DNA of 28,087 nt from an uncultured Bdellovibrionales bacterium (GCA_937927435.1 CALBDW010000145.1:1-28087); one strand, 5' to 3'; counted from the first letter of the stretch, positions 6,365-15,568 are shown. Notes: a model not told the origin generated them from the sequence alone. Made by a program: numbers and translations.

Positions 6365-9300
6365 ATGGGCTTAAGCCTCGCGCCTCCTGCCAAGGGGAAT
6401 TTTCGTGCCGGTTCAAATGTGTGGCGCGTTTGTCCCGCGCGGCGCGTGAGCGTCCTCGTGGATGCCGATTCTTTTTTTCGCGCGGCTGTCGAGGCGATGG
6501 CTATGGCCCACGAGCAAATTTTCATTCTCGGATGGGACATCGATAGCCGCACGCAAATGCCCTGTGATCCGGAACTCTTAAGAAAGGTCGGATTGGAGGT
6601 GGAGATCCCGCTGACCCTAAAGTCTCTTCTCGAGGCACTGATCAAAGCGAGACCCGATCTGCGCATTTCGATTCTGAGTTGGGATTTTTCTTTCATCTAC
6701 GCCTTTGAAAGAGAGGCGCTCACCTGGCTGAAACTCGGTTCCTCTGATGCGGCTGAACGTCTCCGTTTCGTGCTTGATCGGGAACATCCGCCACTTGCTT
6801 CACACCACCAAAAGATCGTTGTTGTGGATGATTGCCTCGCTTTTTCCGGCGGTCTCGATATCACGCAAAGGCGGTGGGATACGAGCGAACATTTCGCCTA
6901 CGACACGCGAAGGGTTGATCCGGGAGGACACTGCTACGGGCCCTTTCACGACGTGCAGATGCTCGTCGATGGGGAAGCGGCGGCGGCTTTGGGGGATCTG
7001 GCACGTGACCGATGGTTTGCGGCGACAAGGGAACGGCTTCTGCGCGTAAAACGTGAAGTGGTGTCGGATTCTCCGTGGCCTCCTTCGGCGTCGATAGATT
7101 TTCGTGAGATCGATGTCGCGATTTCGCGGACGATTCCGGCGAGAATCGAAGACGGGCGTCTACGCCGTCCCGTGCGGGAGATCGAGAAATTGTTTTTGGA
7201 CTCCATCCGCCGGGCGCGCGAATTTATTTATATTGAAAATCAATACTTCACGTCTCTCACGATCGCGCGTGCGCTCGTGGACCGGCTGAAAGAGCCGAAT
7301 GGTCCCGACGTCCTGATGATCTTGCCTCGCGACCAAACGGGCTGGATTGAAGAGAGTACGATGGGAATTCTGCGCTCGCGGACTTTGCGTGAGCTTGAGC
7401 GCGCGGATCTCCACGGACGCTTCCGCTGTTTTTATCCCATCGTCGAGGGCATCGGCGATCGGTACGTCAAGGTTCATTCCAAAGTTATGATCGCCGACGA
7501 TGAATTTTTGCGGGTCGGCTCCGCGAACTTGAACAGCCGCTCGATGGGCCTTGACACAGAATGCGATCTGGCGCTCGAGGCCAACGGGAGAAGTGACGTG
7601 AAAGAGTCGATTCACCGGCTGAGAGTGAAGCTCATGGCGGAGCATCTGGGCGTGCGCGATACGGATGTTGAGAACGCTGAACGCCTCCAAGGACGCCTTT
7701 GCGCGGCGGTCGACTCTCTTGTGGGCGGCGAAAGGACGCTGATTCCCTTGCGTTCGAGAGAAATGACTTGGATCGACAAGATTTTCCCGCCCATTGAATG
7801 GATCGATCCGGCTCGCCCGTGGGGGATCCGTCGTTGGTTCGGCAAGCGTCTTAGGACTGCTCAACTCTTACTGTTTGCCTTCATTTTGTTTCTTTCAGGA
7901 TGCGCGATCAAAGCAAAAGAGTCGGAAGTGAGAACCCCAGAGTATCGCGTGCTTTGCCCTAGCGTTCAGATTCGCGCGGAAAGCGATTTGCGGTGGACCG
8001 CCATGGAGAAGCGTCTTCTTTGCGGCGATCCTGATCCGGACCCCATCGGGAGGCCCTGGTCGCGAATCCCACCCAACCAAACGGCCTATTTCATGCGCGG
8101 GTTCTTGCAAAGTCGCGGCTATCATCAACCGGTTTTCAAGCAAGAGGGTGAGACTCTGTTTGTCGACGTGGGGCCCCTCAGCCGACTGAGTGCCCTTAAG
8201 GTCGAGGGAGGCCCGGCCGGATGGCAGCCGCCTGAGCGCCGCCATGTCATAAAATCCGTGCTCTCGCCGGCTCTACTGGACGAGTTGGAAGGGTGGGCGC
8301 TCGGACTCATTAAAGACGAAGGGTATCCCTGTTCCTCCGCGCGGGCGCAAGCGGACCCTGTCACAGGAGAAGTCTTGATCAAGTTGGAGCCTGGCACGAC
8401 AAAACGGATTGTGGGTTTCGAGGAACAAGGCGATACGGGGCTTCGGCAAGGTGTCTTGGACCGTTACAACGCCTTTCACGAGGGCGATCTTTATCGCCAA
8501 TACCTGATTGATCTCACGCGCCGCCGGACGTTGAGTGACGGTTTCTTGCAAACCTACACGATGACAGTCCGATGCGCGGAGGATGGCGTGGTCGTCGTCC
8601 GTAGTGTTTTTCTCGGACCGTCGCGTACCGTGCGTATAGGGGTCGGCGCGAGCAACGATTTGGGGGCCAAACTGCGTGCGAGTATTTTGCGAAACCGGAT
8701 CGGGGAGTCGGCTTCGGAGGCCGAAGGGCGTCTCATGGCGTCTTATTTGAACCCCCTCGTCAACCGACAGTACGTCGACGGCCGTTTCCGCTGGTACTAC
8801 TCGCCCATCGTGAATCGCGCTTATCTCGAACCATCTGTTTCATTTGAGCACGCGGCTGAAACGGCGTTCGCCACGCATTCTTGGGATGCCAAGATTTTTC
8901 ACGGCCTCGCGTCGGAGTCGGCCGCGGGACAGTTTGAGTGGCGGATCGGTCCCAACTTCCTTATTCACGAGAGCCTGCGGGGAGCGGGCTCCGGAAATGT
9001 ATCGCTGGCCTACCTTGAAACGTCGACCCGGTTGATGAGTCATGATTTCGAGTACTATGCTTCGAGCCCGCGAAGCGGAGGCGAGATTCAAGCCTCGGCT
9101 CTTTTGATGTTCGAACACGTGGGCGCCCGGCTCACGGCGCAGAAGATCGAATTGAGCGGCCATAAACTTTGGAACCTCCTTCGCTACGATCCTCCGCTTT
9201 TGGTTTTAGGGACTCGTTTCCGCCTCAGTTCGGTGTTTTCGCTGCGTGAGGACCTTTACGCCGATTTGCCGGCGCGGTTTCTGACGTTCCTGGGCGGCGA

Positions 9301-9634
9301 GCAGGACCTGCGCGGTTTTGACCGTGCGTCTTTGCCGCGTTCGGGTCTTGGCGCGATGTCCGGCGCAACACTCGGACTTGAAGCCCGCCTTCATAAAATC
9401 ATATGGAGGAGAATTGACTTTTTCTCCTTCTTGGATTCGGGGCTTTTGGGTCGCGCGGGAATGGCCCTGGAAAGTCCGGTGTTTTTGTCCCCGGGAGCCG
9501 GACTGAGATGGGAAAGCCCGATCGGCGTTTTGCGGGCCTATCTGGCGTGGCGGATGGCTGTCGCGGAACGACCGGACGAGGAACCGTATGGTCGTGAAAC
9601 CCGCTTCGGCTTCACTCTAGGCGAGGAATTCTGA
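6365..9634 (+). CDS. Fusion: phospholipase D/cardiolipin-synthase-like domain + TamA-like Omp85 outer-membrane barrel
   Basis: This is one uninterrupted frame of 1089 codons. Residues 1 to about 480 are a two-motif HKD phospholipase D: HQKIVVVD (H148, K150, D155) followed by FSGGLDITQRRWDT, and VHSKVMIADD (H371, K373, D378) followed by GSANLNSRS. The tail DPARPW resembles PLD proteins that elsewhere are fused to membrane domains. Residues 493-513 read KRLRTAQLLLFAFILFLSGC, a textbook lipoprotein-type signal with a lipobox at C513. The remaining 577 residues equal the length of a whole TamA: POTRA-like repeats (FLQSRGYHQPVF, FVDVGPL), then a barrel with the Omp85 loop-6 motif LRGF (R983) and a terminal Phe. 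The 5' ATG is the only start after an in-frame stop. An internal ATG at 7763 could start the TamA part alone. TamB follows 2 nt later. Activity and localisation of the fusion are inferred. Confidence 0.85.
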   Translation: MGLSLAPPAKGNFRAGSNVWRVCPARRVSVLVDADSFFRAAVEAMAMAHEQIFILGWDIDSRTQMPCDPELLRKVGLEVEIPLTLKSLLEALIKARPDLRISILSWDFSFIYAFEREALTWLKLGSSDAAERLRFVLDREHPPLASHHQKIVVVDDCLAFSGGLDITQRRWDTSEHFAYDTRRVDPGGHCYGPFHDVQMLVDGEAAAALGDLARDRWFAATRERLLRVKREVVSDSPWPPSASIDFREIDVAISRTIPARIEDGRLRRPVREIEKLFLDSIRRAREFIYIENQYFTSLTIARALVDRLKEPNGPDVLMILPRDQTGWIEESTMGILRSRTLRELERADLHGRFRCFYPIVEGIGDRYVKVHSKVMIADDEFLRVGSANLNSRSMGLDTECDLALEANGRSDVKESIHRLRVKLMAEHLGVRDTDVENAERLQGRLCAAVDSLVGGERTLIPLRSREMTWIDKIFPPIEWIDPARPWGIRRWFGKRLRTAQLLLFAFILFLSGCAIKAKESEVRTPEYRVLCPSVQIRAESDLRWTAMEKRLLCGDPDPDPIGRPWSRIPPNQTAYFMRGFLQSRGYHQPVFKQEGETLFVDVGPLSRLSALKVEGGPAGWQPPERRHVIKSVLSPALLDELEGWALGLIKDEGYPCSSARAQADPVTGEVLIKLEPGTTKRIVGFEEQGDTGLRQGVLDRYNAFHEGDLYRQYLIDLTRRRTLSDGFLQTYTMTVRCAEDGVVVVRSVFLGPSRTVRIGVGASNDLGAKLRASILRNRIGESASEAEGRLMASYLNPLVNRQYVDGRFRWYYSPIVNRAYLEPSVSFEHAAETAFATHSWDAKIFHGLASESAAGQFEWRIGPNFLIHESLRGAGSGNVSLAYLETSTRLMSHDFEYYASSPRSGGEIQASALLMFEHVGARLTAQKIELSGHKLWNLLRYDPPLLVLGTRFRLSSVFSLREDLYADLPARFLTFLGGEQDLRGFDRASLPRSGLGAMSGATLGLEARLHKIIWRRIDFFSFLDSGLLGRAGMALESPVFLSPGAGLRWESPIGVLRAYLAWRMAVAERPDEEPYGRETRFGFTLGEEF

Positions 9635-9636
9635 AG

Positions 9637-11985
9637 ATGAACTGGCGGGTGGGGGTGAAACGGGCGTTTCGTCTCACGGGGCGTGTCGTTGCGGGAATCT
9701 TGCTGGCGCTTGCCGTTTTCATCGGCGTGACCTTGGCGTTCGTAGTCTTCACGCCCGTTCTCACGATTTCCCATGGGCAGATTCAGTGGCTTCTTCATCG
9801 GGTTCTACCGCCCTCTTTTTCGATCGAACTCGAAGATTCGGTGATCCATATCGAACGGGGAGCCGAACTGTTTTCAAAACGCATTCGCTTCGAGGCAAAG
9901 GAACTTTGTTTAACGTCCAAGGAAATGCGCGGATGTTTCAAGGAAGGAGTCGCCGGGCTCACCCTGTCGTGGCGGAACCTTCGCGCATTCGATTGGAGGC
10001 CCGAGATCGTTGAAGTGGACCCTGTTCAGGTTTTGGGGCTCAGGGCGACATACGATGGGACGCAAACATCTTCTGGACAGGGGCAGGAAAACTCGGCTGG
10101 CAAAGGTGGCGCGTTTTTAAAGGAAGTTTTGGAGAACTGGCTTTCGAAGTGGCGGTATGCGGGAAGCCGCCTTGAGGCGGAGTCCTTGGAGTTGAAAACG
10201 GCGGACGGGGAGGAGATCCGATTGCGATTTCTCATTGAGACATATTCGAGCGGCGGAGCTTCGCTTCACTTACACGAATTTTCAATGAAACGGCAGGGTA
10301 TAAGGGCCACTGGACGACTCGATGTCTTTCCTCAAGACACGGGCGCACGATTTGAAACCCAGGCCCACGCGACTTTCCCTCACTCGCGCTCGCTTCGCTT
10401 GGCGGGAAAGGCGTCTCTGCGAGATCTTGAAACAGGCGATTTCGACTTGCGCGTCCACTTGCGCGGTTTTTCCGCGCTTCACGAGGCAAGGGTGAGGGGG
10501 GAGTTGCGCGAATCGCGGCTCAAAAGCCGCGTTTCAACGAAGATCGCGGAAATAAAGCCCTGGATCCGCGCTTTGGATCTTAAGGATTGCGACCTCCGGA
10601 TGAATCTGCGCTCGAAGTCGGGAGCCCTTCGTTGCGCTTCGGAAGGCGTGCGGCTCCGGCTTGCAGAACGAGGCCTTGTCCGCGACGGGGAAAGCCTGAC
10701 GCTTTCACCGGAATTCGAACTGGTCGTCAAGCGCTTTGCGTACACGGAGGACATCAGTGCCGACTGGCTTCTCCGTTTCCGTGTCGAGCACCGGTCATTA
10801 TTCGGCGGGGAAGTCGACGCTGAGGGAAACTTCACGCGCGATTCTCACGGTCGGCTTGATCTGAGTTTCAGCGCCAAACTGAACACTGCGATTAATCGTT
10901 TCCAAAGCTTGGTTCGGATCTTAAGAGAAACCCCTTACGCCGTTCCGGCTCCGTTCAACGTCTTGGAAGGGGCGCTGGGAGCGACCGCGTGGGTTGACTG
11001 GACGAAACGGGATGTTCGCATTCGGTTTGAAGGAAAAACGGATTTGAAGTCTCGTTATCAAATCGCGCGTCTGAATGTCAGCGGTGGTACAAGGATCGAC
11101 CGGCTTGCCAAGGAGGAGATCCCCACTGTTCGCGTTACAGCGGAGATTTCGGATTTGGCTCTGGCGGCACCTCGGCTGGAGATCACGGGGATTCCGGCGC
11201 TTAAGCCCGATTCGAGGTTTGCACCCGGTGCTTTGCAAGAGAAAGAGCCTTCTCTGGAAGAAGGCAAGAAAGCGGCACTCCTTCAAGTGCGAGTGAAAAC
11301 ATCGGCTCCCGATGCGATCCGAATCAGCACGAATCTGACGAAGCGGCCGATTCCGATCGGGCTCGACCTCCACTATCGCGATCTCTCCGGTGATCGGTCG
11401 CGAACGACCGGTTGGGTCATGGTCGGGGCGACCCCGGTCGAAATCTTCCGTCGTCAGGGGAGGATTGAAGAACTTCGTTTTGAACTAGCTGAGTCGGGAT
11501 CTCCGAAAGTTTTGGGGCGCCTTTCGACGTCCGTTCACCATTATGACATTTCGATTTTTATTAGGGGCGATGTCGAGAATCCGAACGTGGTTCTGGAAAG
11601 CGAGCCCCCCCTCGAACGGGACCAAATTCTTTCGGTTTTGCTCTTCGGCCGTCCGCTTGAGGATCTCGGCGATCTTGAGCGCTCGTCGGTGACCGATATG
11701 GAAGCTGCGATGGCAAATGCTGCACTCGGCTTGGCCTCGCTCTATTACTTCGCTAATACTCCCATCGAAAGCGTCACTTATGACCCGAATCGGCAGATCC
11801 TTACGGCTCAGGTGGGCCTGGGGGGCGGAGCCTCGGTCGCGTTCGGCAAGGGGAGCGCCGGATCCGTGGTCGGCTTCGAAAAACGGCTTTCACGAGAGTT
11901 CGTCTTTCGGTCCGATGTTGAGCGCCTAGCGGCGAGCGGGGCGCAGACCGTTTTCGCTCTTATCGAATGGGTGAAGCGCTTTTAA
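9637..11985 (+). CDS. tamB: TamB-like AsmA-family translocation/assembly module protein
   Basis: The 782-residue protein has one N-terminal membrane anchor (VVAGILLALAVFIGVTLAFV, residues 16-35), a long region rich in beta strands, and the conserved C-terminal TamB/DUF490 domain. In that domain IFIRGDVENPNV, PPLERDQILSVLLFGR, and the final VGFEKRLSREFVFRSD are visible. TamB forms a periplasm-spanning groove anchored in the inner membrane and works with TamA; roles in outer-membrane protein assembly and in phospholipid transport have been reported for the family. It is much shorter than E. coli TamB (about 1260 residues), so its bridge would be shorter. The ATG is 2 nt after the stop of the PLD-TamA fusion, which indicates tight translational coupling and fits the classical tamA-tamB order. 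Its stop overlaps the stop of the convergent small gene. Confidence 0.88.
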   Translation: MNWRVGVKRAFRLTGRVVAGILLALAVFIGVTLAFVVFTPVLTISHGQIQWLLHRVLPPSFSIELEDSVIHIERGAELFSKRIRFEAKELCLTSKEMRGCFKEGVAGLTLSWRNLRAFDWRPEIVEVDPVQVLGLRATYDGTQTSSGQGQENSAGKGGAFLKEVLENWLSKWRYAGSRLEAESLELKTADGEEIRLRFLIETYSSGGASLHLHEFSMKRQGIRATGRLDVFPQDTGARFETQAHATFPHSRSLRLAGKASLRDLETGDFDLRVHLRGFSALHEARVRGELRESRLKSRVSTKIAEIKPWIRALDLKDCDLRMNLRSKSGALRCASEGVRLRLAERGLVRDGESLTLSPEFELVVKRFAYTEDISADWLLRFRVEHRSLFGGEVDAEGNFTRDSHGRLDLSFSAKLNTAINRFQSLVRILRETPYAVPAPFNVLEGALGATAWVDWTKRDVRIRFEGKTDLKSRYQIARLNVSGGTRIDRLAKEEIPTVRVTAEISDLALAAPRLEITGIPALKPDSRFAPGALQEKEPSLEEGKKAALLQVRVKTSAPDAIRISTNLTKRPIPIGLDLHYRDLSGDRSRTTGWVMVGATPVEIFRRQGRIEELRFELAESGSPKVLGRLSTSVHHYDISIFIRGDVENPNVVLESEPPLERDQILSVLLFGRPLEDLGDLERSSVTDMEAAMANAALGLASLYYFANTPIESVTYDPNRQILTAQVGLGGGASVAFGKGSAGSVVGFEKRLSREFVFRSDVERLAASGAQTVFALIEWVKRF

Positions 11986-12308
11986 ATCGTTTCGTCCGAG
12001 GAGAGAGCCGGGAGTTCGGGCTCTTCTTCGATAGTGGAGCAGTCACACGCCCAGCCGAATTTGGAGCTTTCCCAGAATTCGCGCCATTCGAAGACTTTGG
12101 CGCCCGGAGGACAACTTTCGTAGGCGTTTTCTTTTGTCGGATAGACAACTTTGCAAGCTGCCGGTTGTGTAGCCACCGAGATCAGCGTTGTGACTGGTTC
12201 GTTTCTTGATCCTTTCTTGGCGGCGTGGGCCGTCGTCACGATTGGCGACACAGCTAAGAACAATACGGCAGCAAGATTCGTAAGGCATGAAACGAATCGG
12301 GTTTTCAT
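11982..12308 (-). CDS. Small secreted cysteine-containing protein, hypothetical
   Basis: The ATG at 12308 gives 108 residues that begin with a signal peptide (MKTRF, then hydrophobic LAAVLFLAVSPIVTTAHA, cleavage likely after AHA). Four cysteines lie in the mature chain, including the WACDC cluster. The C-terminus is acidic (EEEPELPALSSDE). I do not recognise the family. The frame stays open to an ATG at 12401, but that would place 31 residues before the signal peptide. A GGGGAG sits 11 nt before the chosen ATG, a longish spacing. Its stop codon overlaps the tamB stop, a tail-to-tail arrangement with no room for a terminator. Confidence 0.7.
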   Translation of the reverse strand: MKTRFVSCLTNLAAVLFLAVSPIVTTAHAAKKGSRNEPVTTLISVATQPAACKVVYPTKENAYESCPPGAKVFEWREFWESSKFGWACDCSTIEEEPELPALSSDETI

Positions 12309-12454
12309 TGTTCTAAGGTCTCCCCAATCGAAAGTGAAAGAGCCGTACTTTCGATTCTTTAGGCTTGCTCGCAGACCCGCTTTGCTACCTGATGGAGACA
12401 TCGTGTGTCAATCGCTTTTGGGGATGTTGAAAGCTGAACAAAATGCCCAGGAAA

Positions 12455-12469
12455 GCTTAAAATTTAAGC
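12455..12469. repeat. 15-nt palindrome, operator-like
   Basis: GCTTAAAATTTAAGC is a perfect inverted repeat, seven bases each side of a central A. It lies between the divergent small secreted gene and sucA. It could be a regulator binding site; no known operator consensus is matched. Confidence 0.4.
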
Positions 12470-12486
12470 AGATTGGGCGGGCCTCG

Positions 12487-12509
12487 CCCCCCCCCCCTGA
12501 AGAGGGGGG
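12487..12509. repeat. C11/G6 hairpin
   Basis: Eleven C (12487-12497), the loop TGAAGA, then six G (12504-12509) can form a six-pair GC-only stem. No T tract follows on either strand, so it does not look like an intrinsic terminator. The run length may vary by slippage or be a sequencing-difficult site. Confidence 0.5.
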
Positions 12510-12697
12510 CTTGGGCGGATTGAAAGACCGGTCGGAACCCCCTCAGAAGCGCGGGCATCTCAGTTTGAACAAATGACTCGACTCTCTTCCAGAGCCAAGG
12601 TTTTGAGGCTGTCAATGGGGGCAAACGAGGGTAAAATAAGCTGGCATTTAAACGATGTAGCTCCCTGCGTTGGCAGCCCTTGACCGAGGGCGGAAGG

Positions 12698-12727
12698 TTG
12701 CCATTGCGGGCCACGCGAATGTAAAGT
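12698..12727 (+). promoter_or_regulatory. Possible sucA promoter
   Basis: TTGCCA (12698-12703), an 18-nt spacer and TAAAGT (12722-12727) would start transcription about 25 nt before the sucA start codon. The match is partial. Confidence 0.28.
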
Positions 12728-12760
12728 GTGCGCATTTGAATCGAAAAGGACAAAAGCGAC

Positions 12761-15553
12761 TTGGAAAAGTTTAGCTATCTCAACAGACCGAACCTTGAGT
12801 ACATCGAAAACCTCTATCAGGATTTCCGAAAAAACCCCGAGTTGATCGACGAAGAGTGGCGTCTCTTCTTTGAGGGAGTCGAGTTCGCCCAGAACCTCTC
12901 GGTTCAATCCGGCCTTTCGTGGAAGGAGCTGGAAGTCTTCCGTCTGATCAATGCGTATCGGGACTACGGCCATTTCGCGGCCAACTTGAATCCGCTCGCG
13001 GCCGGGCCGAAGTCGTTTCAGGAACTTTTGCCCAGTAATTTCAATCTGACCGATGCGGATCTCGATGCCCGTTTCGAGATCGGAGCCATTGTCGGCAAAC
13101 CGGGCGCGACGTTAAGGGAAATCATCGACCATTTGCGTGAGTGCTACTGCGGTACGATTTCGGTGCAGGTCGCCGAGTCGATGCCGACGGTCCGCAACTG
13201 GTTCATCAACGAATTCGAAAACAACGCGAAATCATTCCAACTCTCCGTCGAAGAAAAGAAAACCATCTTCTATCAGCTCGCCAAGACGGAGTCGTTTGAG
13301 AAATTCCTCCACACCCGTTACGTCGGAAAGAAGCGGTTCTCGATCGAAGGCACCGACGCGATGATCCCGATGTTGGACCGCTTGGCGACGCAAGGGGCGA
13401 AGGTCGGTGTTGAGGAGTTCGTGATCGGAATGGCTCACCGCGGGCGCCTGAACGTGCTCGCGAACTTCATGGACAAGGCCATCGAGACCATCTTCGCCGA
13501 GTTCGAAGGCGTGCGCGACAAGCATAACTCGATTTTTGATGGCGACGTGAAGTATCACCTCGGGCATTCATCGGATAAGAAAACGCCATACGGTACCGTG
13601 CACCTATCGCTCGCGTACAACCCATCGCACCTTGAAGCCGTCGATCCCGTCGTACTTGGCATGGTGCGGGCGAAGCAGCGCCGCCGCCGCGACACGACTG
13701 AAAGAAGGAAAGTCATTCCGATTCTAATTCACGGTGACGCAGCCTTCGCGGGGCAGGGGGTTGTCGCGGAAACGCTGCAATTGAGTCAATTGAAAGGCTA
13801 TACCGTCGGCGGAACGATCCACATTGTTCTAGATAACCAAGTCGGTTTCACGACGAACCCGGATTGTACGCGCAGCTCTCCGTATGCTTCCGATATCGCG
13901 AAGATGCTGCAGACACCCGTGATTCACGTGAACGCCGATGACGTCGAGGCGTGCGTGCGCGCGGCCGATATCGCGCTCCGGTTCCGCCAGGAGTTCAAGC
14001 GCGACGTCGTGATCAACATGATCGGTTACCGCCGTTTCGGGCACAATGAGGGTGATGAACCCGCGTTCACGCAGCCCTTGTTGTACGAAAAGATCAAGAA
14101 GCATCCCACGCTCTACGACATCTATGCGCAGAAACTGGTGAAGGAGGGCGTAATCAGCGACGACGATCCAGAGCGGATCTACAAAGAGAGAATCGAATAC
14201 CTGCAGAGCACGCTCGACCGCGTGAAAAAGAATCCGCCGGAAATGAAGCCCATGGTCTTTGAAGGCTTCTGGAAAGGGTTGCGGCGCGCGACTCCGGAGG
14301 ATTTCAAAAAAGAGACGAACACGAAAACGAGCCTGCAGATTCTTAAGGGTTGCGCGAGAATCCTCACGACGATTCCCGACGGGTTCAATGCGCATCCTAA
14401 ACTGAAGAAACTTCTCGAGAACCGTGCGGCCATGATGGAAGGCGAAGGCGCGGTGGATTGGGGAATGGCCGAACTCCTCGCATACGGTTCCTTGATGATG
14501 GAAGGGACGTCGGTACGCATCTCGGGCCAAGACGTCGTGCGCGGAACGTTTACGCACCGGCACGCGGGCTTCGTCGACACGAAAACGGGCGAAGTCTACA
14601 TGCCTCTTTCGGCGATCAATCCGTCGGAAGTCGAATTCGTGGCTTATAACAGCCCGCTTTCGGAGTACGCGGTTCTCGGTTACGAGTACGGTAACGCGTC
14701 TTCGGATCCGACGTTCCTCGTGATCTGGGAAGCTCAGTTCGGCGACTTCGCAAACGGCGCGCAGATCATCATCGACCAGTTCATCGCCTCGGCCGAACAG
14801 AAATGGCAGAGGATGGCGGGAATCGTGCTCCTGCTTCCGCATGGCTACGAGGGCCAGGGACCCGAGCACTCGTCGGCGCGACTTGAGCGCTTCCTTCAGC
14901 TGTGCGCGCAAGACAATATCCAGGTCGTCAACCTCACGACGCCGGCGCAGTTCTTCCACGTCATCCGTCGGCAGATGAAGCGCGATTTCAGAAAGCCGTT
15001 GATAGTGATGTCGCCGAAGTCGCTTCTGCGGCATCCGAAGGTCATTTCCACTTTGAAGGACCTTTACGACGGTCAGTTCCACGAAGTTCTTCCGGATACC
15101 AAAGCGGACAAGAACGCAGTGGAGACTTTGATCTTGTGTACGGGCAAGATCTATTACGACATCCTCCAGGCCCAGGAGTCGGCGGACCCGAGTGCTGTCG
15201 CGAAAACGGCGATCGTCCGTATCGAGCAACTGTATCCGTTCCCGACGCATAAGCTTCTGCCGATCATCCGGAGCTATCCGAACTTGAAGCGCATCATGTG
15301 GTCGCAGGAAGAGCCCAAGAATATGGGCGCGTGGTCGTTCATGTATCCGCGCCTCATGGACTTCGCTCAGGAACTCGCCCAAGAGAAAGGCCGCATTATG
15401 GAAATCGTTTACAATGGCCGGACGGAGCGGGCGAGCCCGGCGACGGGTTCGGAAAAACTGCATGTGATTGAACAAAAAGAAATCGTTGAGCGTTGCTTCG
15501 CGCCTCAGATCGCTTCTGTGAAGGACGCGAAGAAAACGGCAAAGGCGAAATAA
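12761..15553 (+). CDS. sucA: 2-oxoglutarate dehydrogenase E1 component
   Basis: The 930-residue protein (E. coli SucA is 933) is the thiamine-diphosphate-dependent decarboxylase of the TCA-cycle 2-oxoglutarate dehydrogenase complex. It starts at TTG with AAGGA ten bases upstream, giving the conserved N-terminal docking helix (YIENLYQDFRKNPELIDEEW). The ThDP region is clear: EFVIGMAHRGRLNVLAN near residue 222, HLSLAYNPSHLEAVDPVV near 282, and GDAAFAGQGVVAETLQLS near 325 with LDNQVGFTTN after it. The pyrimidine domain contains GQDVVRGTFTHRHA near 588 and LLPHGYEGQGPEHSSARLER near 690. There is no N-terminal E2-like domain as in mycobacterial Kgd. sucB follows 15 nt after the stop, so the two are co-transcribed. 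Confidence 0.97.
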   Translation: MEKFSYLNRPNLEYIENLYQDFRKNPELIDEEWRLFFEGVEFAQNLSVQSGLSWKELEVFRLINAYRDYGHFAANLNPLAAGPKSFQELLPSNFNLTDADLDARFEIGAIVGKPGATLREIIDHLRECYCGTISVQVAESMPTVRNWFINEFENNAKSFQLSVEEKKTIFYQLAKTESFEKFLHTRYVGKKRFSIEGTDAMIPMLDRLATQGAKVGVEEFVIGMAHRGRLNVLANFMDKAIETIFAEFEGVRDKHNSIFDGDVKYHLGHSSDKKTPYGTVHLSLAYNPSHLEAVDPVVLGMVRAKQRRRRDTTERRKVIPILIHGDAAFAGQGVVAETLQLSQLKGYTVGGTIHIVLDNQVGFTTNPDCTRSSPYASDIAKMLQTPVIHVNADDVEACVRAADIALRFRQEFKRDVVINMIGYRRFGHNEGDEPAFTQPLLYEKIKKHPTLYDIYAQKLVKEGVISDDDPERIYKERIEYLQSTLDRVKKNPPEMKPMVFEGFWKGLRRATPEDFKKETNTKTSLQILKGCARILTTIPDGFNAHPKLKKLLENRAAMMEGEGAVDWGMAELLAYGSLMMEGTSVRISGQDVVRGTFTHRHAGFVDTKTGEVYMPLSAINPSEVEFVAYNSPLSEYAVLGYEYGNASSDPTFLVIWEAQFGDFANGAQIIIDQFIASAEQKWQRMAGIVLLLPHGYEGQGPEHSSARLERFLQLCAQDNIQVVNLTTPAQFFHVIRRQMKRDFRKPLIVMSPKSLLRHPKVISTLKDLYDGQFHEVLPDTKADKNAVETLILCTGKIYYDILQAQESADPSAVAKTAIVRIEQLYPFPTHKLLPIIRSYPNLKRIMWSQEEPKNMGAWSFMYPRLMDFAQELAQEKGRIMEIVYNGRTERASPATGSEKLHVIEQKEIVERCFAPQIASVKDAKKTAKAK

Positions 15554-15568
15554 ACTGCGGGAGTGCAC

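Larger units (their letters stand above)
12409..12760. other. Non-coding gap upstream of sucA
   Basis: No convincing gene is seen. The stretch holds a 15-nt perfect palindrome (12455-12469), a C11/G6 hairpin flanked by the direct repeat TTGGGCGG (12473-12480 and 12511-12518), and a possible sucA promoter near 12698-12727. It must also carry the promoter for the small secreted protein on the minus strand. Confidence 0.6.

Noticed and set aside
7160..7864. 234-codon minus-strand frame
   Set aside because: Antisense to the PLD domain whose catalytic motifs are on the plus strand; no protein-like motifs.
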